Source: an uncultured Clostridia bacterium (lineage in GTDB: Bacteria; Bacillota; Clostridia; TANB77; RGIG9151). Taken from it: DNA of 51,479 nt. Each line of letters opens with the position of its first letter. Position 1 is the stretch's first letter. The DNA lies in NCBI GenBank assembly GCA_934500865.1, contig CAKSUD010000003.1, forward strand, positions 1-51,479, given 5' to 3'. The position numbers and the translations under genes were made by a program. Shown here piece after piece: positions 42,648 to 51,095 of the stretch. Under the pieces are notes generated by a model. The model had not been told where the DNA came from. It did not search any database and saw nothing but the letters and a program-made list of their open reading frames with translations.

Positions 42648-42721
42648 GCGGATGTAGTTTAGTGGTAGAACTTGAGCTTCCCAAGCTTATGGTGGGGGTC
42701 CGATTCCCCTCGTCCGCTCCA
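42648..42721 (+). tRNA. tRNA-Gly, anticodon CCC
   Basis: 74 nt with an encoded CCA. Acceptor GCGGATG / CGTCCGC, discriminator T; D arm GTTT-AGTGGTA-GAAC; anticodon arm TGAGC-TTCCCAA-GCTTA (anticodon CCC); a 4-base variable loop; T arm GGGGG-TCCGATT-CCCCT. The fold is complete. Position 55, almost always U (pseudouridine), is C here. fba follows 40 bases later with no terminator, so the two may share a transcript. Confidence 0.9.
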
Positions 42722-42761
42722 TTTACGGAAATTTTGCAAAAGAAAAAGGGAGGAATTAATT

Positions 42762-43688
42762 ATGCCATTAGTAACAACAACAGAAATGTTTAAAAAAGCA
42801 TATGGAAAGTATGCAGTAGGTGCGTTTAACGTAAATAACATGGAGATCGTTCAGGGAATAACTGAAGCAGCTATGGAAGAAAATGCACCGGTAATTTTAC
42901 AGGTATCTGCAGGTGCCAGAAAGTATGCTAAGCATGTATATTTAATGAAGTTAATCGAAGCAGCAGTAGAAGATACAGGAGTGCCTATCGCGGTGCATCT
43001 TGACCATGGTGCTGATTTTGAAATTTGTAAGGACTGTATTGATGGAGGATTTACTTCTGTAATGATAGACGGTTCTAAATATTCTTTTGAAGAAAATGTA
43101 GAACTAACTAAGAAAGTTGTAGACTATGCACACGCACATGGTGTTGTGGTAGAGGCTGAACTTGGAAAATTGGCCGGAATTGAAGATGCAGTAGTTGTAT
43201 CACAAGCTGATGCAGCATTTACTGATCCGGAACAGGCAGCAGAATTTGTTCATAAAACAGGTTGTGATTCTCTTGCAATTGCAATTGGAACAAGTCATGG
43301 CGCATATAAATTTAAGGGAGAACCAAAACTTAGATTTGATATATTAGAAAAAGTTACAAAGTTACTACCTGAAACTCCTATTGTATTACACGGTGCATCA
43401 ACAGTTATGCCTGAGTTCGTAAAACAATGTAATGAGTTTGGCGGACAACTTCCTGGAGCGCAAGGCGTACCTGAAGATATGCTTCATAAGGCAGGAACAA
43501 TGGGCGTATGTAAGATAAACATTGATACGGACTTGCGTCTTGCAATGACAGCATCTATTAGAAAGTTTATGGTTGAACATCCTGATAAATTCGATCCTAG
43601 AGAGTATTTATCTCCTGCAAGAGAAGCAATTAAGAATATGGTTAAACATAAAATGAAAGATGTTTTAGGTTGTTCAGGAAAAGCTTAA
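42762..43688 (+). CDS. fba: Class II fructose-1,6-bisphosphate aldolase
   Basis: A zinc-dependent aldolase of glycolysis and gluconeogenesis, 308 residues. Metal and active-site motifs are seen: VHLDHGADFE (about 79-88), VEAELGKLAG, GTSHGAYK and VLHGAS, then INIDTDLR for phosphate binding. ATG 42762 follows GGGAGG; the open frame upstream is the tRNA. A terminator follows. Confidence 0.95.
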   Translation: MPLVTTTEMFKKAYGKYAVGAFNVNNMEIVQGITEAAMEENAPVILQVSAGARKYAKHVYLMKLIEAAVEDTGVPIAVHLDHGADFEICKDCIDGGFTSVMIDGSKYSFEENVELTKKVVDYAHAHGVVVEAELGKLAGIEDAVVVSQADAAFTDPEQAAEFVHKTGCDSLAIAIGTSHGAYKFKGEPKLRFDILEKVTKLLPETPIVLHGASTVMPEFVKQCNEFGGQLPGAQGVPEDMLHKAGTMGVCKINIDTDLRLAMTASIRKFMVEHPDKFDPREYLSPAREAIKNMVKHKMKDVLGCSGKA

Positions 43689-43704
43689 GATAAGAAAAGG
43701 GGTA

Positions 43705-43741
43705 GTGAATCATACAAAACAGTATGGTTCACTATTTTTTT
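43705..43741 (+). terminator. Terminator of fba
   Basis: GTGAATCATAC pairs with GTATGGTTCAC (43705-43732, one G-U) around AAAACA, followed by TATTTTTTTG. Confidence 0.85.
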
Positions 43742-43755
43742 GTACTTTTATTTAA

Positions 43756-43784
43756 TTGACAAATACTGTAAAAAGTGATAGAAT
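43756..43784 (+). promoter_or_regulatory. Sigma-A promoter of comF
   Basis: TTGACA (43756-43761), 17 bases, TAGAAT (43779-43784), twenty bases before the comF start. Confidence 0.75.
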
Positions 43785-43803
43785 TGATTGGTACGGAGGA
43801 AAA

Positions 43804-44508
43804 ATGTTAGAAAATTTTTATAATGCTATACTTAATTTAATATATCCCGCAAGATGTGGATTTTGTAATGAAATTACAGGAACTAAACAGTTTATATGTG
43901 ACAATTGCAGATATAAATTGAAACAAGAGTATACTAATCGCTGTGTATATTGTGGAAAAACCACACACTTAGCAAATGTTTGCAGGGAGTGTAGTGGTAA
44001 AAAGATATATTATGATAAATTAGTGTTTTTTAATGAATATACAAAAGAATTTAGAGAGAAAATACATTCATATAAGTTTCACGATAAAAAATTTTATTAT
44101 AATTTTTTCGCGGAACTAATTTACGACAAATTATGCGGTATTGAAGCTGATATAATTATTCCTGTGCCTGTAAGTCGTGAACGGTTAAAGGAAAGAGGAT
44201 ATAATCAGTCTGCATTAATTGGAGAAAAACTTGCAAAAGACATGAAAATTGAATATAACGGTGAAATATTAATAAAAACAAGAAATAGCGAAAAGCAGAG
44301 TATGCAAAGTTTTTTAAAAAGGCGACAGTCTGTTAAGAATATTTTCCAAATTACCGATATATTAGAAATAAGAGGTAAAAAAGTAATTTTAATAGACGAT
44401 GTATTTGCAACCGGTTCAACAGCAAATGAGTGTAGCAAAGAGTTAATTAAAGCCGGAGCAAAAAGTGTAATTGTTGCAGTAATTTCGATAAGTCATACAT
44501 TGAAATAA
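43804..44508 (+). CDS. comF: ComF-family phosphoribosyltransferase-like protein
   Basis: A 234-residue protein with two N-terminal zinc-finger pairs (CGFC...CDNC and CVYC...CREC, residues about 15-60) and a C-terminal PRTase fold whose PRPP loop is VILIDDVFATGST (about 198-210). In Bacillus, ComF helps single-strand DNA uptake and integration during transformation. ATG 43804 with GGAGG is used, because the promoter removes earlier starts. FlgM follows after 130 bases, an order common in Firmicutes. Confidence 0.85.
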   Translation: MLENFYNAILNLIYPARCGFCNEITGTKQFICDNCRYKLKQEYTNRCVYCGKTTHLANVCRECSGKKIYYDKLVFFNEYTKEFREKIHSYKFHDKKFYYNFFAELIYDKLCGIEADIIIPVPVSRERLKERGYNQSALIGEKLAKDMKIEYNGEILIKTRNSEKQSMQSFLKRRQSVKNIFQITDILEIRGKKVILIDDVFATGSTANECSKELIKAGAKSVIVAVISISHTLK

Positions 44509-44566
44509 TGGCTATATATTGCAAAGTATACAAAAATTAAAAAGTTAAAAAAATTACAGTTTCCTA

Positions 44567-44593
44567 TTAAGTATTTAAGATTTCTGCCGATAT
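44567..44593 (+). promoter_or_regulatory. Sigma-D (flagellar)-type promoter of flgM
   Basis: GCCGATAT (44586-44593) matches the sigma-D -10 GCCGATAA closely; TTAAG about 15 bases upstream (44567-44571) stands for the TAAA -35. Confidence 0.6.
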
Positions 44594-44638
44594 ATTATTC
44601 ACAAGGAGTAAAAGAGTTATTTGAAAGAGGTGCTTAGG

Positions 44639-44926
44639 ATGAGAATTTCAGGAAATGTTTCAGCAGTAACAGGAATTTATACGAATGACAAAAAAATCTC
44701 TAAAGTAGAGAACGTTAATAAATTAAGCTTAGGGAAAGATGATATTAAAATTTCCAGCAAAGCTAAGGATTATACCACAGCTATGAATGCATTAAAAAAT
44801 GTTCCGGATGTAAGACAAGATAGGGTAGATGAAATATCTGCTAAACTTGCAAAAAATGAATATAAGATTTCCGGAGACGATATTGCTGATAGAATTCTAA
44901 ACGGCGGTTTTGATGCATCAATATAA
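44639..44926 (+). CDS. flgM: Anti-sigma-28 factor FlgM
   Basis: A 95-residue FlgM: a disordered N-terminus, then DDIKISSKAKDYTTAMNALKNVPDVRQDRVDEISAKLAKNEYKISGDDIADRIL, the helix set that binds flagellar sigma. It blocks late flagellar transcription until it is exported through the hook-basal body. The start is ATG 44639, about 9 bases after AGAGGTG. The promoter itself is sigma-D-like, giving the usual negative feedback. No other flagellar gene is in the window: a terminator follows and not flgN/flgK. Confidence 0.85.
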   Translation: MRISGNVSAVTGIYTNDKKISKVENVNKLSLGKDDIKISSKAKDYTTAMNALKNVPDVRQDRVDEISAKLAKNEYKISGDDIADRILNGGFDASI

Positions 44927-44938
44927 TGAAACAATTTT

Positions 44939-44963
44939 AAGGCGATGAGAATCGCCTTTTTTT
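44939..44963 (+). terminator. Terminator of flgM
   Basis: AAGGCGAT (44939-44946) pairs with ATCGCCTT (44951-44958) around GAGA, then T5. Confidence 0.85.
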
Positions 44964-44992
44964 CTTGCTTAAAATGTTAATGGTTTAAATAT

Positions 44993-45022
44993 TTGACACA
45001 GAGCATATAAATTTGATATATT
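44993..45022 (+). promoter_or_regulatory. Promoter of the DUF1934 gene
   Basis: TTGACA (44993-44998), 18 bases, TATATT (45017-45022). Confidence 0.65.
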
Positions 45023-45044
45023 ACTGTGTACGGAGGTATTTACA

Positions 45045-45464
45045 ATGGAAAAAATAATGATTAACATAGACGGAACACAAAATTTCGGAAACGGAGAAGC
45101 TAATAATGTTGAGCTTACTACTGAAGGCGAACTTAGTGTTTCTACAGATTCATATACCTTAAAGTATAAAGAGAGTGAACTAACCGGAATGGAAGGTACT
45201 ACTACTGAAATTACTGTTGAAAATAACGGAATAGTAAATCTAGTTAGAAGTGGTACTGTAAATTCTAATTTGGTTTTTGAAGAAGGAAAAAGGCATTTGT
45301 CTTACTACGATACAAACGATGGAGCATTTTCAATTGGAGTATTTGCTAGTTATGTGGATACGGTTTTAGAAAGAAATTATGGAGAAATATCTATAACATA
45401 TGCCATGGATGTAGATGATAAACCAATTGGAGAAAATGAGATAAGAGTAAGATTTAAGAGATAA
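45045..45464 (+). CDS. DUF1934 (YwiB-like) protein
   Basis: A 139-residue, beta-rich protein matching DUF1934, predicted as a small calycin-like barrel: TEGELSVSTDSYTLKYKESELTGMEGTTTEITVENN, then LVRSG and a closing ISITYAMDVDDKPIGENEIRVRFK. The function is unknown. It is a monocistronic unit with its own promoter and terminator. RBS CGGAGG. Confidence 0.75.
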   Translation: MEKIMINIDGTQNFGNGEANNVELTTEGELSVSTDSYTLKYKESELTGMEGTTTEITVENNGIVNLVRSGTVNSNLVFEEGKRHLSYYDTNDGAFSIGVFASYVDTVLERNYGEISITYAMDVDDKPIGENEIRVRFKR

Positions 45465-45494
45465 AAGAGACTAAAAAAGTCTCTTTTTTTTATG
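45464..45494 (+). terminator. Terminator of the DUF1934 gene
   Basis: AAAGAGACT (45464-45472) pairs with AGTCTCTTT (45478-45486) around A5, followed by T6. Confidence 0.8.
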
Positions 45495-45508
45495 TAAAAA
45501 ACTATTAC

Positions 45509-45538
45509 TTGATAAACCACAAGTAAATGTGATAAAAT
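45509..45538 (+). promoter_or_regulatory. Promoter of lepA
   Basis: TTGATA (45509-45514), 18 bases, TAAAAT (45533-45538), before AAGGAG and ATG 45573. Confidence 0.6.
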
Positions 45539-45572
45539 ATAATGTAAAATTGTAATTATAAGGAGAAAGTTT

Positions 45573-47378
45573 ATGCAACAAGACAAAATTAGAAATTTTA
45601 GTATTATAGCACATATAGATCACGGAAAATCTACATTAGCGGACAGAATGTTAGAACTTACAGGTGTTTTATCTAAAAGAGAGATGGAAGACCAGGTTTT
45701 AGATAATATGGATATAGAGCGTGAACGCGGAATTACTATTAAAGCACAAGCTGTAAGAATGCTTTATAAGGCAAGTGATGGTGAAACGTATGAGCTTAAT
45801 TTAATAGATACTCCAGGACATGTTGACTTTAATTACGAAGTGTCGAGAAGCTTAGCTGCTTGTGAAGGAGCAGTTTTAGTTGTAGATGCTTCACAAGGTA
45901 TAGAGGCACAAACTTTAGCTAATACATATTTAGCATTGGAAAATAATTTAGAGATATTGCCTGTTATAAACAAGGTTGATTTGCCAAATGCAAGACCAGA
46001 TGAAATTGCACATGAAATAGAAGATGTCATTGGACTAGAAGCTATGGACGCTCCTAGAATTTCAGCAAAATCTGGCCTAAATGTTGAGGCAGTTTTAGAA
46101 GAAATAGTAAAGAAAGTTCCGGCGCCAACAGGAGATGAAAATAAGCCACTAAAGGCACTTATATTTGATTCTTTCTATGATAATTACAGAGGTGCTATTT
46201 CGTATGTTAGGCTAAAAGAAGGACAAGTCAAGGTAGGCGATACAATTTTAATGATGTCTACCGGTAAAACATTTACAGTAACGGAGGTCGGATATTTTAG
46301 ACCGGGTAGCTATATTCCGGCAGATGTCTTAAAGGCAGGACAAGTTGGATATATCGCTGCAAGTATAAAGAATGTAAGTGATACACGTGTTGGTGATACA
46401 ATTACTAATGCCGATAACAGAACAGACGCACCGCTAGAAGGTTATAAGAAGGCAGTACCAATGGTGTTTTGTGGAGTATATCCTGTTGATGGAGCTGATT
46501 ATGAGAATTTAAAAATGGCGTTAGAAAAATTACAATTAAATGATGCAGCACTACTTTTTGAACCAGAAACGTCTATTGCACTTGGCTTTGGATTTAGATG
46601 TGGTTTTTTAGGGCTTCTTCATTTAGAGATTGTTCAAGAAAGATTAGAGAGAGAGTATAATCTTAATTTAATTACTACTGCTCCGAGCGTTATTTACAGG
46701 GTTACAAAAACAGACGGTGAAGTGGTTATGGTTTCTAATCCAACTAATTTACCTGCTCCACAAGAAATTGATTTTATGGAAGAACCTATGGTTAAGGCTT
46801 CTATTATGCTTCCAAAGGAGTTTGTAGGAAACATTATGGATTTATGCCAAGACAGACGCGGAAATTATTTAAATATGCAGTATTTAGATGAAACTAGGGT
46901 TACCTTGATTTATGAATTACCGCTTAACGAGATTATTTATGATTTCTTTGATGCATTAAAGTCGAGAACTAAAGGATATGCTTCTTTTGACTATGAACTT
47001 ATAGGATATAATCGCTCAAAGCTTGTAAAGTTGGATATTTTACTTAATAACGAGGTAGTAGATGCATTATCATTTATTGTTCACGAGGATAAGGCATATG
47101 CAAGAGGAAGAAAAATTGCTGAAAAATTAAAGAATGTTATTCCTAGACAATTATTCGAAGTGCCAATTCAGGCAGCAATAGGTGGAAAGATTATTGCAAG
47201 AGAGACGATAAGTGCTATGAGAAAAGATGTATTGGCAAAATGCTATGGTGGAGATATTTCAAGAAAGAGAAAATTGCTTGAGAAACAAAAAGAAGGAAAG
47301 AAAAGAATGAGACAGGTTGGTTCTGTTGAAATCCCTCAAGAGGCATTTATGTCTATCTTAAAACTTGACGATAATTAA
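45573..47378 (+). CDS. lepA: Elongation factor 4 (LepA)
   Basis: A ribosome-binding GTPase of 601 residues, the normal size, linked to back-translocation and to ribosome assembly. G1 AHIDHGKST (residues 13-21), G2 RERGITIKAQA, G3 DTPGHVDF and G4 NKVDLP. EF-G-like domains II, III and V are followed by the LepA-specific C-terminal domain with AYARGRKIAEKLKNVIPRQ and KDVLAKCYGGDISRKRKLLEKQK. It heads an apparent operon with rlmB and ftsK/spoIIIE. Confidence 0.96.
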   Translation: MQQDKIRNFSIIAHIDHGKSTLADRMLELTGVLSKREMEDQVLDNMDIERERGITIKAQAVRMLYKASDGETYELNLIDTPGHVDFNYEVSRSLAACEGAVLVVDASQGIEAQTLANTYLALENNLEILPVINKVDLPNARPDEIAHEIEDVIGLEAMDAPRISAKSGLNVEAVLEEIVKKVPAPTGDENKPLKALIFDSFYDNYRGAISYVRLKEGQVKVGDTILMMSTGKTFTVTEVGYFRPGSYIPADVLKAGQVGYIAASIKNVSDTRVGDTITNADNRTDAPLEGYKKAVPMVFCGVYPVDGADYENLKMALEKLQLNDAALLFEPETSIALGFGFRCGFLGLLHLEIVQERLEREYNLNLITTAPSVIYRVTKTDGEVVMVSNPTNLPAPQEIDFMEEPMVKASIMLPKEFVGNIMDLCQDRRGNYLNMQYLDETRVTLIYELPLNEIIYDFFDALKSRTKGYASFDYELIGYNRSKLVKLDILLNNEVVDALSFIVHEDKAYARGRKIAEKLKNVIPRQLFEVPIQAAIGGKIIARETISAMRKDVLAKCYGGDISRKRKLLEKQKEGKKRMRQVGSVEIPQEAFMSILKLDDN

Positions 47379-47398
47379 AACGAAAGGGAAAGATTAAT

Positions 47399-48133
47399 AT
47401 GATGGAAGACATAGTTTTTGGAAGAAATTCCGTTATAGAATTATTAAATTCAGATAGAACAGTTAATAAGCTATTTATTCAAAAGGGAGAAAGCTACGGT
47501 TCTATAAAAAAAGTAATAGATCTAGCTAGAAGCAAGAAAATTGTTATAAGCGAGGTACATAAGTCTAAGCTAGACGAAATGACAGAGGGGCAAAATCACC
47601 AAGGAGTCGTGGCTTTAACATCTCCTTATAAATACTGTGAAATTGACGATATATTAAATGTAGCAAAAGAACGTGGCGAAAATCCATTTATTATTATATT
47701 AGACGGAATAGAAGACCCACATAATTTAGGTGCTGTAATACGTACAGCAGAATGTATGGGAGTTCACGGAATTATAATTCCAAAGAGAAGGGCCGTATCT
47801 GTTACGAATACTGTTGCGAAGGTGGCAGCGGGAGCGTTAGAGTATATGAAGATAGCTCGTGTTAATAACATAAATGATGCAATTGAAGAACTAAAAGAAA
47901 ATGGTGTTTGGGTTGTTGGAACTGATGCGAGTGGAAAAGATAATTTGGCTGATATAGATATGGTCGGCTCAATTGCTATTGTAATTGGAAGCGAAGGCGA
48001 AGGAATGGCTAGTTTAACTAGAAAGAGATGTGATTTCTTGGCTAAAATTCCTATGAAGGGCAAAATCACGTCACTTAATGCTTCTGTTACTTGTGGAATG
48101 GTTATATATGAGGTTGCACGTCAGAGAAGATAG
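47399..48133 (+). CDS. rlmB: SpoU-family 23S rRNA 2'-O-methyltransferase (RlmB type)
   Basis: A 244-residue SPOUT methyltransferase: the N-terminal substrate-binding domain (VFGRNSVIELLNSDRTVNKLFIQKG, EMTEGQNHQGVVALTSPY) and a knotted catalytic domain with LDGIEDPHNLGAVIRTAE, VIGSEGEGM and SLNASVTCGMVIYE (motifs 1-3). Most like RlmB, which methylates G2251 of 23S rRNA. Start ATG 47399 or 47402 behind AAAGGGAAAG; the choice is not settled. It is 20 bases after lepA. Confidence 0.88.
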   Translation: MMEDIVFGRNSVIELLNSDRTVNKLFIQKGESYGSIKKVIDLARSKKIVISEVHKSKLDEMTEGQNHQGVVALTSPYKYCEIDDILNVAKERGENPFIIILDGIEDPHNLGAVIRTAECMGVHGIIIPKRRAVSVTNTVAKVAAGALEYMKIARVNNINDAIEELKENGVWVVGTDASGKDNLADIDMVGSIAIVIGSEGEGMASLTRKRCDFLAKIPMKGKITSLNASVTCGMVIYEVARQRR

Positions 48134-48156
48134 ATTTGATGAAAGGAAGTTGTCAA

Positions 48157-50454
48157 ATGGGACGAAAGATAAATAATAAGTCACAGGATAAGGGGCTTAA
48201 ACAAGAGATTTTTGGTGTAGTAACTTGTTTTTGTTCGGTACTTTTAGCCTATGGAGTATTTTCCAGAGGTCATTCCGGTGCATGGGGAAATGCAATTGTT
48301 AATTTTTTCTTTGGTTTACTTGGAAATGTTGCTTATATTTTTCCGCTTTTTATGCTTATTTTCGGTATACAGCTCATTACTAAAAGTGCTAAGAAAAGAA
48401 ATAGATTTTTTAAGTTTTCTATGTTTTTTATGCTAAGTGTTTCATTTTTACTATTTTTAATTAATGAAAAAACTGTTAATAGCGAGGCCGGGCTTACAGC
48501 ACTTGTTAAAAATTTATATATGCAAGGACAAATTCCAACTGGTGGTGGTGTTGTAAGTATTTTCGTCGCTCCGTTTATAAAGTTTTTTGGAATAGTATGG
48601 ACATACATAATTTTTATTTGCACTATGATTGTTTGTGTTTTATTAATTACAGAGATTCATCCAGCTACTATTCTTTTATGGATTAGAGATAAGGCAAGTG
48701 AAATAAAAAATAGTGAAAATGAATATGTAAAAGATTTTGAAAACAATGAAAAACCTAAAATAAAAAAGCCTGTTAAACTAAAAATTGATGATGTACCTAA
48801 TGAAATTCCAATTGAAAAGTTTGACTTGGCAAATCAAATAGGAATAGATGAAGTTAAAGATGGAAAGGTGGAGGAAGAGGGAAAACCTGTTTCTAAGCCA
48901 CAAGAAGAAGTAAAGAAGGAAGAAATAAAAAATGAGAATAAGAAGCCAAGTGATAATGAGCCTATTCCTACAATTAATATTGATACCGTAGAACCTGAAG
49001 TACCTAATTATGTGTTGCCTCCTATTGATATTTTACAAAAGCCTAAAGGTGTAGGCGGAGATAAGTATAAAAAAGAGCTTGTTGCGACTGCACAAAAACT
49101 TCAAGATACATTAAATAGTTTTGGGGTTGCGGCGAACGTTGTAAATGTTAGTAGAGGACCTGCGGTAACAAGATATGAATTGGCTCCGGAGGCTGGTGTT
49201 AAGGTTAGTAAAATTGTTGGACTTACGGATGATATTGCTTTGAATTTAGCAGCTCCTTCTATTCGTATGGAAGCGCCTATTCCGGGTAAGGCAGCTGTTG
49301 GTATAGAAATTCCGAATACTTCTGTTGATGCGGTGTTCTTAAGAGAAATTTTAGATACTAAAGACTTTAATGAGCATCCTTCAAAGATTGCTTTTGGACT
49401 TGGAAAGGATACTGCGGGTAAGACGATGATTGCGGATATAGCTAAAATGCCACACGTATTAATTGCCGGTGCTACAGGTTCCGGAAAGAGTGTATGTATA
49501 AATACTATTATTACAAGTTTGCTTTATCGTGCAAAGCCTAATGAAGTAAAACTTATCATGATTGACCCAAAGGTTGTTGAACTTGGCGTATATAACGGAA
49601 TTCCTCATTTATTGATACCGGTTGTTACTGACCCTAAAAAAGCCGCAGGTGCTCTAAATTGGGCGGTACAGGAAATGGTAAACAGATATAATCTGTTTGC
49701 TCAAAAAGGTGTTCGTGATATGAAGGGATATAATGAGGCAGTAAAGGCTAACGGCGAGGACGGAGCATTACCTCATATTGTAATTATTGTTGATGAGTTG
49801 GCTGACTTGATGATGGTTGCACCTAATGATGTTGAAGATGCAATTTGCCGTTTGGCACAAATGGCAAGAGCAGCGGGAATGCATTTAGTAATTGCGACAC
49901 AAAGGCCATCTGTTGATGTTATTACCGGTCTTATAAAGGCCAATGTTCCTTCGCGAATTGCTTTTGCAGTTTCATCGCAAGTAGATTCAAGGACTATTTT
50001 GGACATGGCGGGAGCTGAAAAGTTACTTGGAAAAGGCGATATGTTATTCTATCCAATGGGAGCTTCAAAACCTACAAGAGTTCAAGGTGCATTTGTTACT
50101 GATAAGGAAGTAGAACAAATAGTAGACTTTATTAAATCAAAAAATGAAGTTAAGTATGATGAAGATGTTTTAGAGAAAATTCAGAGTGGAGTGACCGGAG
50201 TAGCAAAATCTGAAGAAGATGCCGATGATGTTGATCCGTTATTAAATGATGTGATTTCAATGGTAGTCGAGCTTGGACAGGCATCTACTTCATTAATTCA
50301 AAGAAGATTTAAAGTCGGATACGCAAGAGCGGCTAGAATAATAGACCAAATGGAAGAACGAGGCATAATAAGCGGATTTGACGGAACTAAACCTAGACAG
50401 GTATTAATATCTAAAGAAAATTGGGAAGAAATGCAGGCTACAAGTAATAAATAA
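48157..50454 (+). CDS. ftsK: DNA translocase FtsK/SpoIIIE
   Basis: A 765-residue DNA pump for chromosome segregation at the division septum and, in sporulation, into the forespore. Four transmembrane segments (about 20-165), a charged linker (about 185-290, many KPxx and EE runs) and the motor: Walker A GATGSGKSV, IDPKVVELG, Walker B HIVIIVDELADLM and RPSVDVITGLIKANVPSRIAF. A winged-helix gamma domain (ASTSLIQRRFKVGYARAARIIDQME) reads KOPS/SRS-type sequences. ATG 48157 is 7 bases from AAAGGAAG; the earlier in-frame start lacks a site. SpoIIIE and FtsK are not separable from sequence alone. Confidence 0.93.
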   Translation: MGRKINNKSQDKGLKQEIFGVVTCFCSVLLAYGVFSRGHSGAWGNAIVNFFFGLLGNVAYIFPLFMLIFGIQLITKSAKKRNRFFKFSMFFMLSVSFLLFLINEKTVNSEAGLTALVKNLYMQGQIPTGGGVVSIFVAPFIKFFGIVWTYIIFICTMIVCVLLITEIHPATILLWIRDKASEIKNSENEYVKDFENNEKPKIKKPVKLKIDDVPNEIPIEKFDLANQIGIDEVKDGKVEEEGKPVSKPQEEVKKEEIKNENKKPSDNEPIPTINIDTVEPEVPNYVLPPIDILQKPKGVGGDKYKKELVATAQKLQDTLNSFGVAANVVNVSRGPAVTRYELAPEAGVKVSKIVGLTDDIALNLAAPSIRMEAPIPGKAAVGIEIPNTSVDAVFLREILDTKDFNEHPSKIAFGLGKDTAGKTMIADIAKMPHVLIAGATGSGKSVCINTIITSLLYRAKPNEVKLIMIDPKVVELGVYNGIPHLLIPVVTDPKKAAGALNWAVQEMVNRYNLFAQKGVRDMKGYNEAVKANGEDGALPHIVIIVDELADLMMVAPNDVEDAICRLAQMARAAGMHLVIATQRPSVDVITGLIKANVPSRIAFAVSSQVDSRTILDMAGAEKLLGKGDMLFYPMGASKPTRVQGAFVTDKEVEQIVDFIKSKNEVKYDEDVLEKIQSGVTGVAKSEEDADDVDPLLNDVISMVVELGQASTSLIQRRFKVGYARAARIIDQMEERGIISGFDGTKPRQVLISKENWEEMQATSNK

Positions 50455-50473
50455 AATAAATATAATGTGATAA

Positions 50474-50509
50474 AAAAGGTGAAAATATCAATTATTTTCA
50501 TCTTTTTTT
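50474..50509 (+). terminator. Terminator of the lepA-rlmB-ftsK unit
   Basis: AAAAAGGTGAAAATA pairs with TATTTTCATCTTTTT (about 50474-50505, loop TCAAT-like), followed by T. Confidence 0.7.
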
Positions 50510-50519
50510 GCGTTTGGTA

Positions 50520-50547
50520 TTGCAATTTTTGTAAAATGATGTATAAT
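50520..50547 (+). promoter_or_regulatory. Promoter and leader of the first small unknown gene
   Basis: TTGCAA (50520-50525), 16 bases, TATAAT (50542-50547). The 70-base leader has two small hairpins, GTAAC/GTTAC (50554-50571) and GCCA/GGC (50575-50585), and then CGGAGG. Confidence 0.6.
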
Positions 50548-50624
50548 TATTATGGTAACTAAAATTTGTTACTAGCCATTTTGGCAGACGTATTCCAAAA
50601 TAATTATTTTCGGAGGATTTTATT

Positions 50625-50954
50625 ATGGCAGAAGTTACTTTTCGTACTATCGAGTGCTCGCATTGGATTCCTGCAAATCGTGTAAGTCGCGAAACAATTC
50701 AGACTTTCGAAGAAATCACTAGAAGAGTAAAACGGATTAAGTGCGATAGTCCTTATCTCAGTGAGCTTTTACACGATCTGAGCGAGAACTTGAAATCGGA
50801 GAACTCCGCGTTGTGGCTTAAGGAAAACAGAAAGGAACTTAGAAACTCTGTCTACCTTATGTCCGAACTTGACCCGATATCCACGGATTCGAGTAAGCTA
50901 CGTACCGAGAAGTTAATTATCGGTGCAAAGTTGATCGAGGTGATCGAAGCTTAA
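50625..50954 (+). CDS. Small hypothetical protein with foreign codon use
   Basis: A 109-residue protein with no recognised family. The sequence looks soluble and helical (RVSRETIQTFEEITRRVKRIK, LSELLHDLSENLKSEN, LWLKENRKELRNSVYLMSEL). No signal peptide or transmembrane segment. Codons such as CGC, CGG, CTG, TCG, TCC and ATC are common here but rare in the preceding 50 kb, so the gene was probably acquired. The RBS CGGAGG is 8 bases before ATG. Its start, leader and promoter are clear, which supports a real gene. Confidence 0.6.
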   Translation: MAEVTFRTIECSHWIPANRVSRETIQTFEEITRRVKRIKCDSPYLSELLHDLSENLKSENSALWLKENRKELRNSVYLMSELDPISTDSSKLRTEKLIIGAKLIEVIEA

Positions 50955-50982
50955 TTTTTTGTTTGAAAAAACTAGGAAAAAA

Positions 50983-51057
50983 GTTGCATTAAATCACAAT
51001 GCAATGTAAACTAAGCAAGTAAAAATTATTACGCAATGATTCGAAATTATTTCGAAT
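50983..51057 (+). promoter_or_regulatory. Two inverted repeats between the small unknown genes
   Basis: TTGCATT / AATGCAA (50983-51005 region, 7-base spacer) and a perfect 19-base palindrome ATTCGAAAT-T-ATTTCGAAT (51039-51057), 39 bases before the second gene. The palindrome is operator-like in size. Neither repeat is followed by a T tract. Confidence 0.45.
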
Positions 51058-51095
51058 TAAATCACCCCAACGATTAAATATCAAGGAGGATAACT

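Noticed and set aside
43756..43803. Upstream extension of comF
   Set aside because: It coincides with the TTGACA/TAGAAT promoter; GGAGG points to ATG 43804.
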